The notes beneath the pieces were generated by a model. It made no database searches. It was not told the origin of the DNA and was given only the letters and a program-made list of their open reading frames with translations. Of a DNA stretch of 48,321 bases, positions 9,063 through 16,317 are shown in pieces. The position numbers were made by a program, and so were the translations under genes. The stretch's first letter is position 1. Each line of letters begins with the position of its first letter. Origin of the DNA: Paenibacillus doosanensis (GTDB taxonomy: Bacteria; Bacillota; Bacilli; Paenibacillales; NBRC-103111); NCBI RefSeq assembly GCF_025060755.1, contig NZ_JANYUY010000054.1, positions 1-48,321 of the forward strand. The letters are read 5' to 3'.

Positions 9063-9929
9063 ATGCAATCACAGGATTATTTGGCGATCAGTCATTTTTT
9101 GGCTGAAATTAAGGTAGAACTGATCATATCCCTGCTAAGCAAATGCAATCCGGATTGGATGCAAGGGCCGTTCACTCCGACCTACAGCAAAATTTATTAT
9201 ATTACCGAAGGCGAAGGCCGCATGATGATCGGCGATACGGAATTGTTCCCGAAACCGGGACAATGGGTGTTTGCGCCGGCGGGCTTATCGCAATTTTATT
9301 CCGTCACCGATGCCGACCGAACCTACCGCATGTATTGGTGCCATTTCACTTCCAATATCAGCTTCATTAATTTATTTTCCCTGTTCAAGCTGCCTTATTG
9401 TTTCGACGCCCGCCGAACGGACGACGTCGTCGCCAGCTTCGAGAGGCTTATCGAAGGGTACAAAGGCAGAGGAAGCGGCCCCGCGCAGTCGCTGCGCATT
9501 CAAGCCGCGCTTCTCGACGTGATCTCCTGCTACATCGAACAGGCCGTGCAAGCCAAGCCTCAGACGCCGTCTCATCTGTCGAGCAGCAAGCTGGGCTCCG
9601 TTCTCCAATATATAGATACCAACCTGCAAAACGATTTGAGCGTCGCCGAGCTGGCCGAGCTGGTGCATCATCACCCGAATTATTTTATCCGCTTCTTCAA
9701 AAATCACATGGGCATGACGCCGATGGCTTTCATCTACGAACGCCGTCTGGAAAAAGCGAAGCAGCTGCTGCTCTCATCCGATTTGGCGATCGGCGAAATC
9801 GCTCAGGCTACCGGGTTCCACGATATTTTCCATTTTTCCAAGTCGTTCAAAAAACGGCTCGGCGTCGCTCCCTCGGAATTCCGCAGCTGGCCGCGCGCGG
9901 CGCAGAAAGAAGCCGAAGAGCCTTCATGA
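9063..9929 (+). CDS. AraC-family regulator beside the fucosidase gene
   Basis: About 288 residues: an N-terminal cupin-like sugar-sensing domain (GEGRMMIGDTELFPKPGQWV) and a C-terminal double HTH (about 185-285; LSVAELAELVHHHPNYFIRF, then IGEIAQATGFHDIFHFSKSF). It is divergent from the GH29 gene with 140 bp between starts, an arrangement typical of a local activator for a glycoside utilisation gene. The ATG at 9063 has AGGTGG 8 nt upstream; a GTG at 9051 is in frame but would overlap this ribosome binding site. The inducer is presumably a fucosylated sugar, by context only. Confidence 0.9.
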   Translation: MQSQDYLAISHFLAEIKVELIISLLSKCNPDWMQGPFTPTYSKIYYITEGEGRMMIGDTELFPKPGQWVFAPAGLSQFYSVTDADRTYRMYWCHFTSNISFINLFSLFKLPYCFDARRTDDVVASFERLIEGYKGRGSGPAQSLRIQAALLDVISCYIEQAVQAKPQTPSHLSSSKLGSVLQYIDTNLQNDLSVAELAELVHHHPNYFIRFFKNHMGMTPMAFIYERRLEKAKQLLLSSDLAIGEIAQATGFHDIFHFSKSFKKRLGVAPSEFRSWPRAAQKEAEEPS

Positions 9930-9975
9930 GGCCCTCGCTGTCACCCTGTTACCCTGTTATCCACATGCTAAAAAT

Positions 9976-10013
9976 CTGTCCGACGGGGTTACGTGGTTCA
10001 TCGGACAGGCTTT
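9976..10013. terminator. Bidirectional terminator between convergent genes
   Basis: CTGTCCGA (9976-9983) and TCGGACAG (10001-10008) form an 8-bp stem. TTTT follows on the plus strand and ATTTTTAG on the minus strand. It lies between the convergent AraC and dehydrogenase genes. Confidence 0.75.
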
Positions 10014-10074
10014 TCAGCGATAGTTTCATTCTGCGCGCTGGCTGGCTTCGTTTTCTTTTTGACGGCGCGGTGTT

Positions 10075-11028
10075 TCAGTATTGTTTGCCGTAATCGACCC
10101 GGTTCACCGACGGTTCCCGGCCCTGCAAATAATCCTGCAAATTGCGCATCAAAATCTCGAAGGCGCGCTCGTTGTATTGTTCCGTCGAGCCCGAGTTATG
10201 AGGCGTCATAATGACGTTCTCCATCTGCCACAGCGGACTGGACGCAGGCAGCGGCTCCTGCTCGAACACGTCGAGTCCGGCCCCGGCGATGACTCCCGTC
10301 CGCAGCGCCTCGATGAGCGCTTCCGTATCCGTCGTGCCTCCGCGGCCGATATTAATATACATCGCCGTCGGCTTCATCAGCTCGAACTGCGCTTTGCTGA
10401 ACATATGGCGCGTCTCATCCGTAAGCGGAAGCGTCACGACGACGAAATCGCTCTTCCGCAGCACCGCGGCAAGCCCGTTAAGATCGTGCATGGCATCGAC
10501 GAAGCCGCTGGGCTGTCCCGACCGGCGGACGCCGAGCACTTTCATCCCGAACGCCTTGGCCAGCCGCGCCGTCTCCTCGCCGATAGCTCCTACGCCGATA
10601 ATGCCGATCGTTTTTCCGTGAATTTCGCCGAGCGAGCCCGTGCCTTTCCATTCGCTGTGCAGCTGATGCCGAACCGATAAGTGCAGCTTCCGCGTAAATG
10701 CAAGCATCATCGCGTAGATCGTTTCCGAAATCGGAAACGCATGAACGCCGCTGGCGTTCGTCAAGATGGCGCCGCGATCGGCGAGCCGGCCAAGCGGCAG
10801 CTTATCGACGCCCGCTCCCCAGTTCTGTACCCAGCGAAGCTTGGAATCCTTCTTCAAGCAGACTTCTTCCGCCGACTTATTCCAGCCGACGACGATCTCC
10901 GCGTCCTGCAAATGATCGAGCCACAACTCCTTGTCCTTCCCGTGGATAAGCTCCCAAGCGGGCGCGGCTTGTCTGATCCGCTCCGCCTGCTCGCCGGTCA
11001 ATGTGTGCAAGCATATGATTTTGGGCAT
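10075..11028 (-). CDS. D-isomer-specific 2-hydroxyacid dehydrogenase
   Basis: An NAD(P)-dependent oxidoreductase interconverting a 2-keto acid and a D-2-hydroxy acid. In the 317-residue product the dinucleotide fold motif is GIIGVGAIG (142-150), and the catalytic Arg-Glu-His set is seen as R229 (NIGRGG), E258 (FEQEPL) and H277 (MTPHNSG). The start at 11028 follows AAGGAG by 9 nt; two ATGs further upstream lie too close to the Shine-Dalgarno. Substrate is unknown; glyoxylate/hydroxypyruvate reductase-like activity is possible. It converges on the AraC gene and has a minus-strand terminator just upstream, so it is likely monocistronic. Confidence 0.92.
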   Translation of the reverse strand: MPKIICLHTLTGEQAERIRQAAPAWELIHGKDKELWLDHLQDAEIVVGWNKSAEEVCLKKDSKLRWVQNWGAGVDKLPLGRLADRGAILTNASGVHAFPISETIYAMMLAFTRKLHLSVRHQLHSEWKGTGSLGEIHGKTIGIIGVGAIGEETARLAKAFGMKVLGVRRSGQPSGFVDAMHDLNGLAAVLRKSDFVVVTLPLTDETRHMFSKAQFELMKPTAMYINIGRGGTTDTEALIEALRTGVIAGAGLDVFEQEPLPASSPLWQMENVIMTPHNSGSTEQYNERAFEILMRNLQDYLQGREPSVNRVDYGKQY

Positions 11029-11103
11029 GTTCATCATCTCCTTGCCTTCCATTATATAGGCTATCGGCGTTGAAGTCTGCCTATCTGAGCGCATTATCGC
11101 CGC

Positions 11104-11141
11104 AAAAAAACCTCCTTGTCCGCTTGATCCGGATAAGGAGG
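11104..11141 (-). terminator. Strong terminator upstream of the dehydrogenase gene
   Basis: CCTCCTTGTCCG (11111-11122) and CGGATAAGGAGG (11130-11141) form a 12-bp stem with one mismatch pair, followed on the minus strand by seven T. It would stop minus-strand transcripts coming from the lyase gene 1 kb upstream. It could alternatively sit in the 5' leader of the dehydrogenase gene. Confidence 0.7.
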
Positions 11142-11172
11142 CCAGGTTAGAGCTGCCGCCGGGCGATGTTTT

Positions 11173-11830
11173 TTTCGGCGGGCTTTTAAAAGGGTGGTGA
11201 ACAACGCCGACTGCGCATGCGAAAGCATCTTCCGATCGCTCATGTTCCCGGATTTCTTGAATTAGGTAAGCCCGTGAAACGGGGGAAATCCGGGAACAAA
11301 GGCGAACGCTTCGCTTCTCCAGATTGCTCTCGCTTACTTCGTTGACTGTTTCACCGGGCTTTTAAAACGTGGTAAAAAAGTGGCCGGAGAGTCGATAGAA
11401 AGTTGAAACAGCGTAAGCAGTCGCCTTTGTAGACGGATTTCCCCCGCTTTAGCGGTTCAAAATGAAAAAAATCCGACTACAAGAGCGAGTGGAAACTTCT
11501 GTCGACCGCAGGCTGCTTGTTTTTCACCGCCTTTTTAACGTGTGGTGAACAAGCCCGCTGTGGCGCCCATTTGATCTTCCAATCACCGTTGAAACCAGAT
11601 CTTTTGGATGGTAATTTCCATTTTTCTATGGAGAACATCCGTTTTCGAAGGCGAACGCTAACGTTTTCCCAGATTCAATGGCCCCTCCGCTCTTTTTTCA
11701 CCCCCCTTTAAAAGGGCGGGTGATTTATTCGCGGCCTGCGGTTCTTAGCAGGGGTAAGCGCTCGAGCAGTCCGAAAGGAAGCTACAGTACAGCAGGTGTA
11801 GCCCCGGAACCGGGCATCGAACAGCTTTTA
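11173..11830. repeat. Four-unit diverged array, period about 175 bp
   Basis: Non-coding. TTTTAAAA-centred palindromes (TTCACC...GGTGAA type) recur with centres near 11187, 11363, 11536 and 11709. About 82-91 bp after each centre comes a second stem-loop: 11243-11298 (14-bp perfect arms), 11427-11482 (13/14 arms), 11606-11640, and 11781-11802 (GCTACA/TGTAGC). GGCGAACGCT...CCAGATT is also shared by units 1 and 3. The primary sequence has drifted but spacing and pairing persist. I see no protein-coding frame. Function unknown. Confidence 0.6.
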
Positions 11831-11835
11831 ATTTT

Positions 11836-12060
11836 AACGGACGCCAGCGAGCTTAATTCGTCGCAAACAGCCGTTTTTTAAACGTAACGGTCACCCTGGC
11901 GCTTACATAGCTCCGAATGGCTTTCTAAGGCGGCTATGGCTACCAATAGCTGCATCTGTGTCCGCTAGAAATCCCAAATGACCGATAGCGTTGATATAAC
12001 GGCCGCTGTGTCCGTTGCGAGCGTACTGCACCTGTAGAAGCGCTAGCTCTCGCCTTTACA
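11836..12060. repeat. Intergenic AACGG / CTGTGTCCGTT repeat cluster
   Basis: Degenerate short repeats: AACGGACGCC at 11836, TAACGGTCACC at 11885, CTGTGTCCGCTAG at 11956, and AACGGCCGCTGTGTCCGTT at 11998-12016, whose ends AACGG/CCGTT are complementary. They resemble the dispersed intergenic repeats I associate with Paenibacillus genomes. No coding frame is evident. Confidence 0.5.
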
Positions 12061-12088
12061 GCGGATTTTCCGCGCTATAGAAGGACGG

Positions 12089-12108
12089 CCGGCTGCGCAT
12101 GCAGCCGG
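12089..12108 (-). terminator. GC-rich hairpin right after the lyase stop
   Basis: CCGGCTGC and GCAGCCGG form an 8-bp perfect stem with a GCAT loop, 3 bp beyond the lyase stop codon. No U-tract follows on the minus strand, so it may protect the mRNA end rather than terminate. Confidence 0.4.
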
Positions 12109-12111
12109 AAA

Positions 12112-13350
12112 TCAGACGTTCCCTGCCTCGCTCTGCTCCTCCCCCAGATCGACCAGATACAGATTGCCCTTGCTCCGCTCGTTATGCGTATCCGAGGTAA
12201 ACAGCACCAGCCGGTCGTCATGGCTGAAAATCGGATGCGGGTGCACATCCTGGACGCTGAAGCTGCTCCCATGCCGGCAAATATAGTCCCATTCGAGCCG
12301 CCCGCTCTCCCAATCCGCACGGCAGCAGTGCAGTGATTCGGCGTCGATGATGCCGTCCGTGAGCAGCATCGTACGATCCGATCCCAAAGTGAAATGCCCG
12401 TAATCTTTCATGCCGTCGGGGAAGCTCATCTCGATCTCTTCGCCCTGTCTGCGGCCCGCATAGCCTACGAAGCTCTGTATCGAACCGTTCACCGAAGCAT
12501 GGCGCATCGAAGGATCGTTCGGCACTCCGCGGGTGCCGTGATAGATGACGCCGCTGCCGTCGGAATCCCACATTTCATGACAAATCCATAGACGGTCCCC
12601 GCCGGCCGACTGGTCTCTGATCTTACTCACTACTCCATCCTTGTACAGCCATATTCGCTGCGCCACCATGCCGCCTTCGTGATTGAACAAAATTTGTTCC
12701 GAATCGTCGGGATGAAACTGTACGTGCGTAATCCATCCCGCGTGACGGAATTTGATTTCGCTGCGTCCCGTCGGCAGATGGATGACGAGCACATGCGATT
12801 CGGTCCGCCCGGCCTGCACCTTGTCCCGGATCAATGTAAACGGATTGCCTTCCCCGACGTCGAAAGCATCGGCGGATATATAAGGGACGCAGGCATACTC
12901 GCCGTCTCCCGAAATATGGGTAAAGCCGGTCATCACTCCCTCCGGCAGACGGTGCACAACCCGGTCTTCCATCGTCGGCAGATGAATCAGCCGCACTTCC
13001 TGATCCTGAATATACAGCAGCGAATCGGTCCCCGGATGATAGCTCGGGCTGGCCTTCGCCAACCCTTCATAAGGAGTGCCGTCGTAATAAACGTAGCTCT
13101 TCATAATTCCTTTGCGGTTGTCCGTCAGCTGAACGGTCTGTCCATCCTTCAACGACAGCTTGAACACATTGGGGCTGCCCCCGCCGCTGTCGCTTAGAAA
13201 CAACACGTGATCGTTCCTCTGGGTAAAGCTGCTGCTCGTAAAATATAAATGATGATGGTTCCCCGCCGCGGAGGTGAGCTGCCTCACCGTCCGTCCGCTG
13301 CGTTCATCCTTGCGGTCAACGAAGGCTTGATACGTAATAGACCCTTTCAT
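12112..13350 (-). CDS. Oligogalacturonate lyase-like protein (PL22-type)
   Basis: A 412-residue seven-bladed beta-propeller resembling family PL22 oligogalacturonide lyases, which cleave short pectin fragments in the cytosol to feed hexuronate catabolism. Supporting motifs are the early HHH at 32-34, ICHEMW with H258 near the position of the family's catalytic histidine, and Q367-x-x-H370-x-H372, which matches the metal-binding Q-x-x-H-x-H of the family. Repeated blade motifs (SFTQRNDHVLFLSD, PIFSHDDRLVLFTSD) are visible. The start at 13350 follows GGGGAG by about 10 nt; a longer in-frame N-terminus is unlikely. It is divergent from an AraC gene. Activity on something other than oligogalacturonate is possible. 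The product would fit the uxuAB genes at 28-30 kb. Confidence 0.75.
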   Translation of the reverse strand: MKGSITYQAFVDRKDERSGRTVRQLTSAAGNHHHLYFTSSSFTQRNDHVLFLSDSGGGSPNVFKLSLKDGQTVQLTDNRKGIMKSYVYYDGTPYEGLAKASPSYHPGTDSLLYIQDQEVRLIHLPTMEDRVVHRLPEGVMTGFTHISGDGEYACVPYISADAFDVGEGNPFTLIRDKVQAGRTESHVLVIHLPTGRSEIKFRHAGWITHVQFHPDDSEQILFNHEGGMVAQRIWLYKDGVVSKIRDQSAGGDRLWICHEMWDSDGSGVIYHGTRGVPNDPSMRHASVNGSIQSFVGYAGRRQGEEIEMSFPDGMKDYGHFTLGSDRTMLLTDGIIDAESLHCCRADWESGRLEWDYICRHGSSFSVQDVHPHPIFSHDDRLVLFTSDTHNERSKGNLYLVDLGEEQSEAGNV

Positions 13351-13598
13351 GGCTTTCGGACTCCCCCCGATACGATAATGGCTGCCAGCCTCGCGCGAGC
13401 CTGGCGCGTTCCCCCTCATCATAATCGATCGGAAGCGGCAAATCGCCCGCGATATTGCTTCATTATCGTTTCATTTATAATCTATATTGCTTATTTTATT
13501 TAGTTTTTCCCCCATTAGGAGCCACTAACTAAATGATATTGCTAGATCATCTGGTTATCTTTTACAATAATACATATCAGCGGGAAGGAGCGACCCGG

Positions 13599-14492
13599 AT
13601 GAACGGCTACACGCCGCTTGAAATGAAGGATGAATTTCACGTTCATTATAAAGACCTTGTGATCGATCAGGAAGAACCGCTTGAACATTACCATGACGCG
13701 ATCGAATTCGCGCTGTTCGCGCAAGCCGATCTGCAGCTGTTTATTAACGGCACTCCTTACGACGTGAAGGACGGCGATGTCATGCTGCTTATGGAATACG
13801 ATGTGCACCGGATGCTGTACAAAAAAGGGACGAGATACCGGAGATTCGTCGTCAACTTCCGCAAGGAAACCGTTGAACCGGTGCTGAAGTCCGTTCATCT
13901 GGAATCGATAGTTGCCGTCCCGGATGAGCAGCTCTCGGACATGAATCGGTCCCCGAAGTGCGGCAAACTCCGCTCGGCGTCGCCGGAGCAGCGGGAACAG
14001 CTGGTGAGCTGCTTGACGCTTCTCATGAAGCTGGGGCAGCTGCCGCCTTCGAAGGAGAAGGAAGCTCTGCTCCGTATGCATACGGCCTCGCTGCTGCTGA
14101 TGTTTGCGCTGCTTGCGCCGAAGCCCGCTGCGGGACGGCATCGGCCGTCCTCCTCCGAAGTAGGGCGGATGATTCACTACATCGACACGCATTACGGCGA
14201 ACCGCTCGATTTGCAATCGGTCGCCCGGCATTTTCACTTAAGCAAATATTATGTCAGCCATCTGTTTAAGCGGGTTACGCAGCTGACGGTCGTGGAGTAT
14301 ATTCATCGGAGGCGCATTGCCGAAGCGAAGCTGCGGCTGCGGACGACAAATTTATCCGTTCTCGATATTAGCGAGGAATGCGGCTTTGCCCATGTTCAGC
14401 ATTTTCATCGCGTCTTCAAGAAAGCGACCGGGCTTACGCCGTACCAGTACAAGAAAAACCTCCCGGCCCCGTCGCCGGACAATCCTTTTTAA
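13599..14492 (+). CDS. AraC-family regulator beside the PL22-like gene
   Basis: A 297-residue regulator with an N-terminal cupin (HYHDAIEFALFAQADLQLFI, then GDVMLLMEYDVHRM) and a C-terminal double HTH at about 195-290 (LQSVARHFHLSKYYVSHLF; ISEECGFAHVQHFHRVFKK; TPYQYK). It is divergent from the oligogalacturonate lyase-like gene with about 250 bp between starts, so it probably controls that gene in response to a pectin-derived or related sugar. The ATG at 13599 follows GGAAGGAG by 8 nt; an ATG at 13533 in the same frame lacks such a site. It is followed by the terminator of the convergent solute-binding protein gene. Confidence 0.9.
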   Translation: MNGYTPLEMKDEFHVHYKDLVIDQEEPLEHYHDAIEFALFAQADLQLFINGTPYDVKDGDVMLLMEYDVHRMLYKKGTRYRRFVVNFRKETVEPVLKSVHLESIVAVPDEQLSDMNRSPKCGKLRSASPEQREQLVSCLTLLMKLGQLPPSKEKEALLRMHTASLLLMFALLAPKPAAGRHRPSSSEVGRMIHYIDTHYGEPLDLQSVARHFHLSKYYVSHLFKRVTQLTVVEYIHRRRIAEAKLRLRTTNLSVLDISEECGFAHVQHFHRVFKKATGLTPYQYKKNLPAPSPDNPF

Positions 14493-14545
14493 CGGCTCTC
14501 GTCCATTCGTGAACGCAAGGCTGCCGCGTCCGATCCCGCAAACGG

Positions 14546-14583
14546 CAAAAAGCACAGCGCCCCGTCGTCCGGATCGCCGTGCT
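14546..14583 (-). terminator. Terminator of the solute-binding protein gene
   Basis: AGCACAGCG (14551-14559) pairs with CGCCGTGCT (14575-14583). On the minus strand a T-run (A-run 14547-14550) follows the stem. It sits directly after the stop codon. Confidence 0.7.
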
Positions 14584-14595
14584 CCTTTACTTCGA

Positions 14596-15915
14596 TTATT
14601 TTTTCGCTTTGGCGGCATCGACCGCTTTGCTCGCCGTCTCCTCGATTTTGCGGAACAGCGTATTAATGTCGCTATCTCCCAGCGCCGCCTCATGGATCGC
14701 ATCCTCGTAAGCTTTTTGCGCATCGCCTTCGAACATCGAACGCTGCGGCATCGGCGCGTATTTATTGTAAAATACCGCGCTGGTATTTTTATCCTTATAA
14801 GCGCTGTCCTGGGCATACTGCTTCTTAATCGCGTCATCGGCCAGCGCCGTCATGGTGCCTGCGCGAGCCTGCTTCGTCTGATATTCCTTGCCGGTCAAAA
14901 ACTTAATGACTTCCATCGCTTCATCCTTGTGCTGGCTCATCGAAGTAACGCCCCAATAGAACGGGTACGCCTGCGAGCCGACGCCCGGCAGATCTTTAAA
15001 TTCCGGCAGAGCGGCGATATCCCAGTTCATGCCTTCGGCTCCGGAGGCGGCCCAGTCCAGATCGTTCAAGTAAGCGATCATTGCCAGATTGCGGTCTTTA
15101 AGGAACGGGTCCTTGTAAGGCAGCTTGTTTTTTAACCCGACCATCGCCTTTTTAAAGCCGGGATCGTTGGAAGGATTAATGTAATACGCCTGGTACAGCT
15201 GCTTCCACTTCTCATTCGTATTGATCGTAGGCTTGTCGGTCTGCGGGTCCAGGAATGTCAGACCAAGCTGATTCGCTTTGATCGTATGGGCCGGGGATGA
15301 AGCGAAGCCCAAATATTGCTTGTCTCCGTCCTGCCTTGTAAGCGCCTTCGCCGTTTGCTGCAAATCGTCCCAGGTCATCCCGTTCTGAGGGTATGGAACG
15401 CCGAATTTATCGAAAATATCTTTGTTGTAAAATAAAATGACGTTTTGCGACCAAACCGGGAGACCGTAAATTCCGTTTTTGGACATCGTTTTGGCAAAAT
15501 CGATCATCGTCGAATCAAACGTGCTCAAATCGATGTTATGCTTTTTGATCAGATCGGTCATATCATAAGCAAGCCCATAGTTGTTCACCGTATAAAAATA
15601 GTTGGTGCTTTCGTAATAAATATCTACGGTTTGCCCGGACGCTATGATGTCGTCGATATTCGTGCCGGTTCCTTTTTTAATATATTTGATCGTAATATTC
15701 GGGAATTTCTCTTTAATCGGATCGGAAAATTTACGCTTCACCTCATCCTCCGACGTAGCCGCCGTGGAGTACAGCACCAGCTCTACCGGATCATTGCTGA
15801 CCGCAGACGGCTTGGAGGCCCCGTCGTCCGTAGCCTTCGTCTCCTGATTGCCGCTGCATGCGCTCGTCAAGGCGACCAGCATCGCCGCCGATATTAAAAA
15901 ACTTTTCCTTGCCAT
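14596..15915 (-). CDS. ABC-type sugar-binding lipoprotein (family 1)
   Basis: A 439-residue extracellular solute-binding protein. The first 20 residues form a lipoprotein signal ending in the lipobox LTSAC, so C20 would be lipidated and the protein anchored outside the membrane. The rest has the family 1 solute-binding layout (GLPVWSQNVILFYNKDIFDKF is interrupted here for length; WAASGAEGMNWDIAALP; EAMEVIKFLTGKEYQ). Its partners should be two membrane permeases and an ATPase, but none lies within the window on either side. It may serve a transporter encoded elsewhere. A cre-like site sits about 35 bp upstream of the start. The ligand is unknown, though carbohydrate is likely. Confidence 0.92.
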   Translation of the reverse strand: MARKSFLISAAMLVALTSACSGNQETKATDDGASKPSAVSNDPVELVLYSTAATSEDEVKRKFSDPIKEKFPNITIKYIKKGTGTNIDDIIASGQTVDIYYESTNYFYTVNNYGLAYDMTDLIKKHNIDLSTFDSTMIDFAKTMSKNGIYGLPVWSQNVILFYNKDIFDKFGVPYPQNGMTWDDLQQTAKALTRQDGDKQYLGFASSPAHTIKANQLGLTFLDPQTDKPTINTNEKWKQLYQAYYINPSNDPGFKKAMVGLKNKLPYKDPFLKDRNLAMIAYLNDLDWAASGAEGMNWDIAALPEFKDLPGVGSQAYPFYWGVTSMSQHKDEAMEVIKFLTGKEYQTKQARAGTMTALADDAIKKQYAQDSAYKDKNTSAVFYNKYAPMPQRSMFEGDAQKAYEDAIHEAALGDSDINTLFRKIEETASKAVDAAKAKK

Positions 15916-15948
15916 TTTGTTATATCCCCCTTCTTGAATTCCCTTTAT

Positions 15949-15963
15949 AAGAAAGCGCTTTAA
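15949..15963 (-). promoter_or_regulatory. Candidate cre site (CcpA) before the solute-binding protein gene
   Basis: On the minus strand ATTAAAGCGCTTTCT matches the cre consensus WTGNAANCGNWNNCW at all but one defined position (T for G at position 3). Its place about 35 bp before the start codon fits carbon catabolite repression of a sugar uptake gene. Confidence 0.55.
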
Positions 15964-16085
15964 TCATTCCTATATTTAACAATATCATAAAGTTTTTTCA
16001 TAATCTTCATGATTTTTGCCTGAAAATTTCATTTTTTTGTTCTCTTTCTTTCACCGGTAGCGGCCGCGCCCAATAATCTAAGCAT

Positions 16086-16250
16086 AGAACAAATCCCCCA
16101 ACAGTGACGTGATGCTCTGAAGCTTATTCCGTCCGCATCCAGCCTAAGCTGGATCGGCGTCTAACCCTTCCTCTGGGATCGTTCTATGGGTAGACTTTCC
16201 TTTCGGGGGAGAATCCGGATATCCACAGGATATGGCTACGCATCATTTCC
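16086..16250 (+). repeat. Structured intergenic element, copy 1 (possible HEARO/omega-RNA type)
   Basis: Positions 16104-16250 are about 95% identical to 35520-35664. A closing stem GTGATGC / GCATCAT encloses hairpins ATCCAGC-CTAA-GCTGGAT, GTCTA...TAGAC and ATATCC-ACA-GGATAT. It begins with AGAACAAATCCCCCAA, also present in copy 2, but lacks 66 nt that copy 2 has between this and the core. It lies between the ABC exporter's terminator and the leader of the solute-binding protein gene. No ORF is inside. Upstream 15965-16085 is AT-rich leader without other features. Confidence 0.7.
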
Positions 16251-16257
16251 TAAACAA

Positions 16258-16292
16258 TAAAAAAAACCAAGCCCTCCGAGGATAGACTTGGT
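16258..16292 (-). terminator. Terminator of the two-gene ABC exporter operon
   Basis: On the minus strand CCAAG and CTTGG close a stem with an inner CTCGGAGGG hairpin, followed by a run of about eight T (A-run 16258-16266). It lies 25 bp after the exporter stop codon. Confidence 0.75.
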
Positions 16293-16317
16293 ATTACCTA
16301 ATTATGCGACGATCCGT

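Noticed and set aside
8923-9072. N-terminal extension of the fucosidase by 50 residues
   Set aside because: It would overlap the divergent AraC start, has no ribosome binding site, and the conserved sequence begins only after the ATG at 8922.
11104-11141. Riboswitch or T-box in front of the dehydrogenase gene
   Set aside because: Only a simple terminator hairpin is visible; I see no conserved aptamer or T-box sequence and no alternative antiterminator pairing.
11173-11830. CRISPR array
   Set aside because: Spacing is regular, but the units are about 175 bp, the repeats are diverged palindromes rather than 24-48 bp identical repeats, and no cas genes are nearby.
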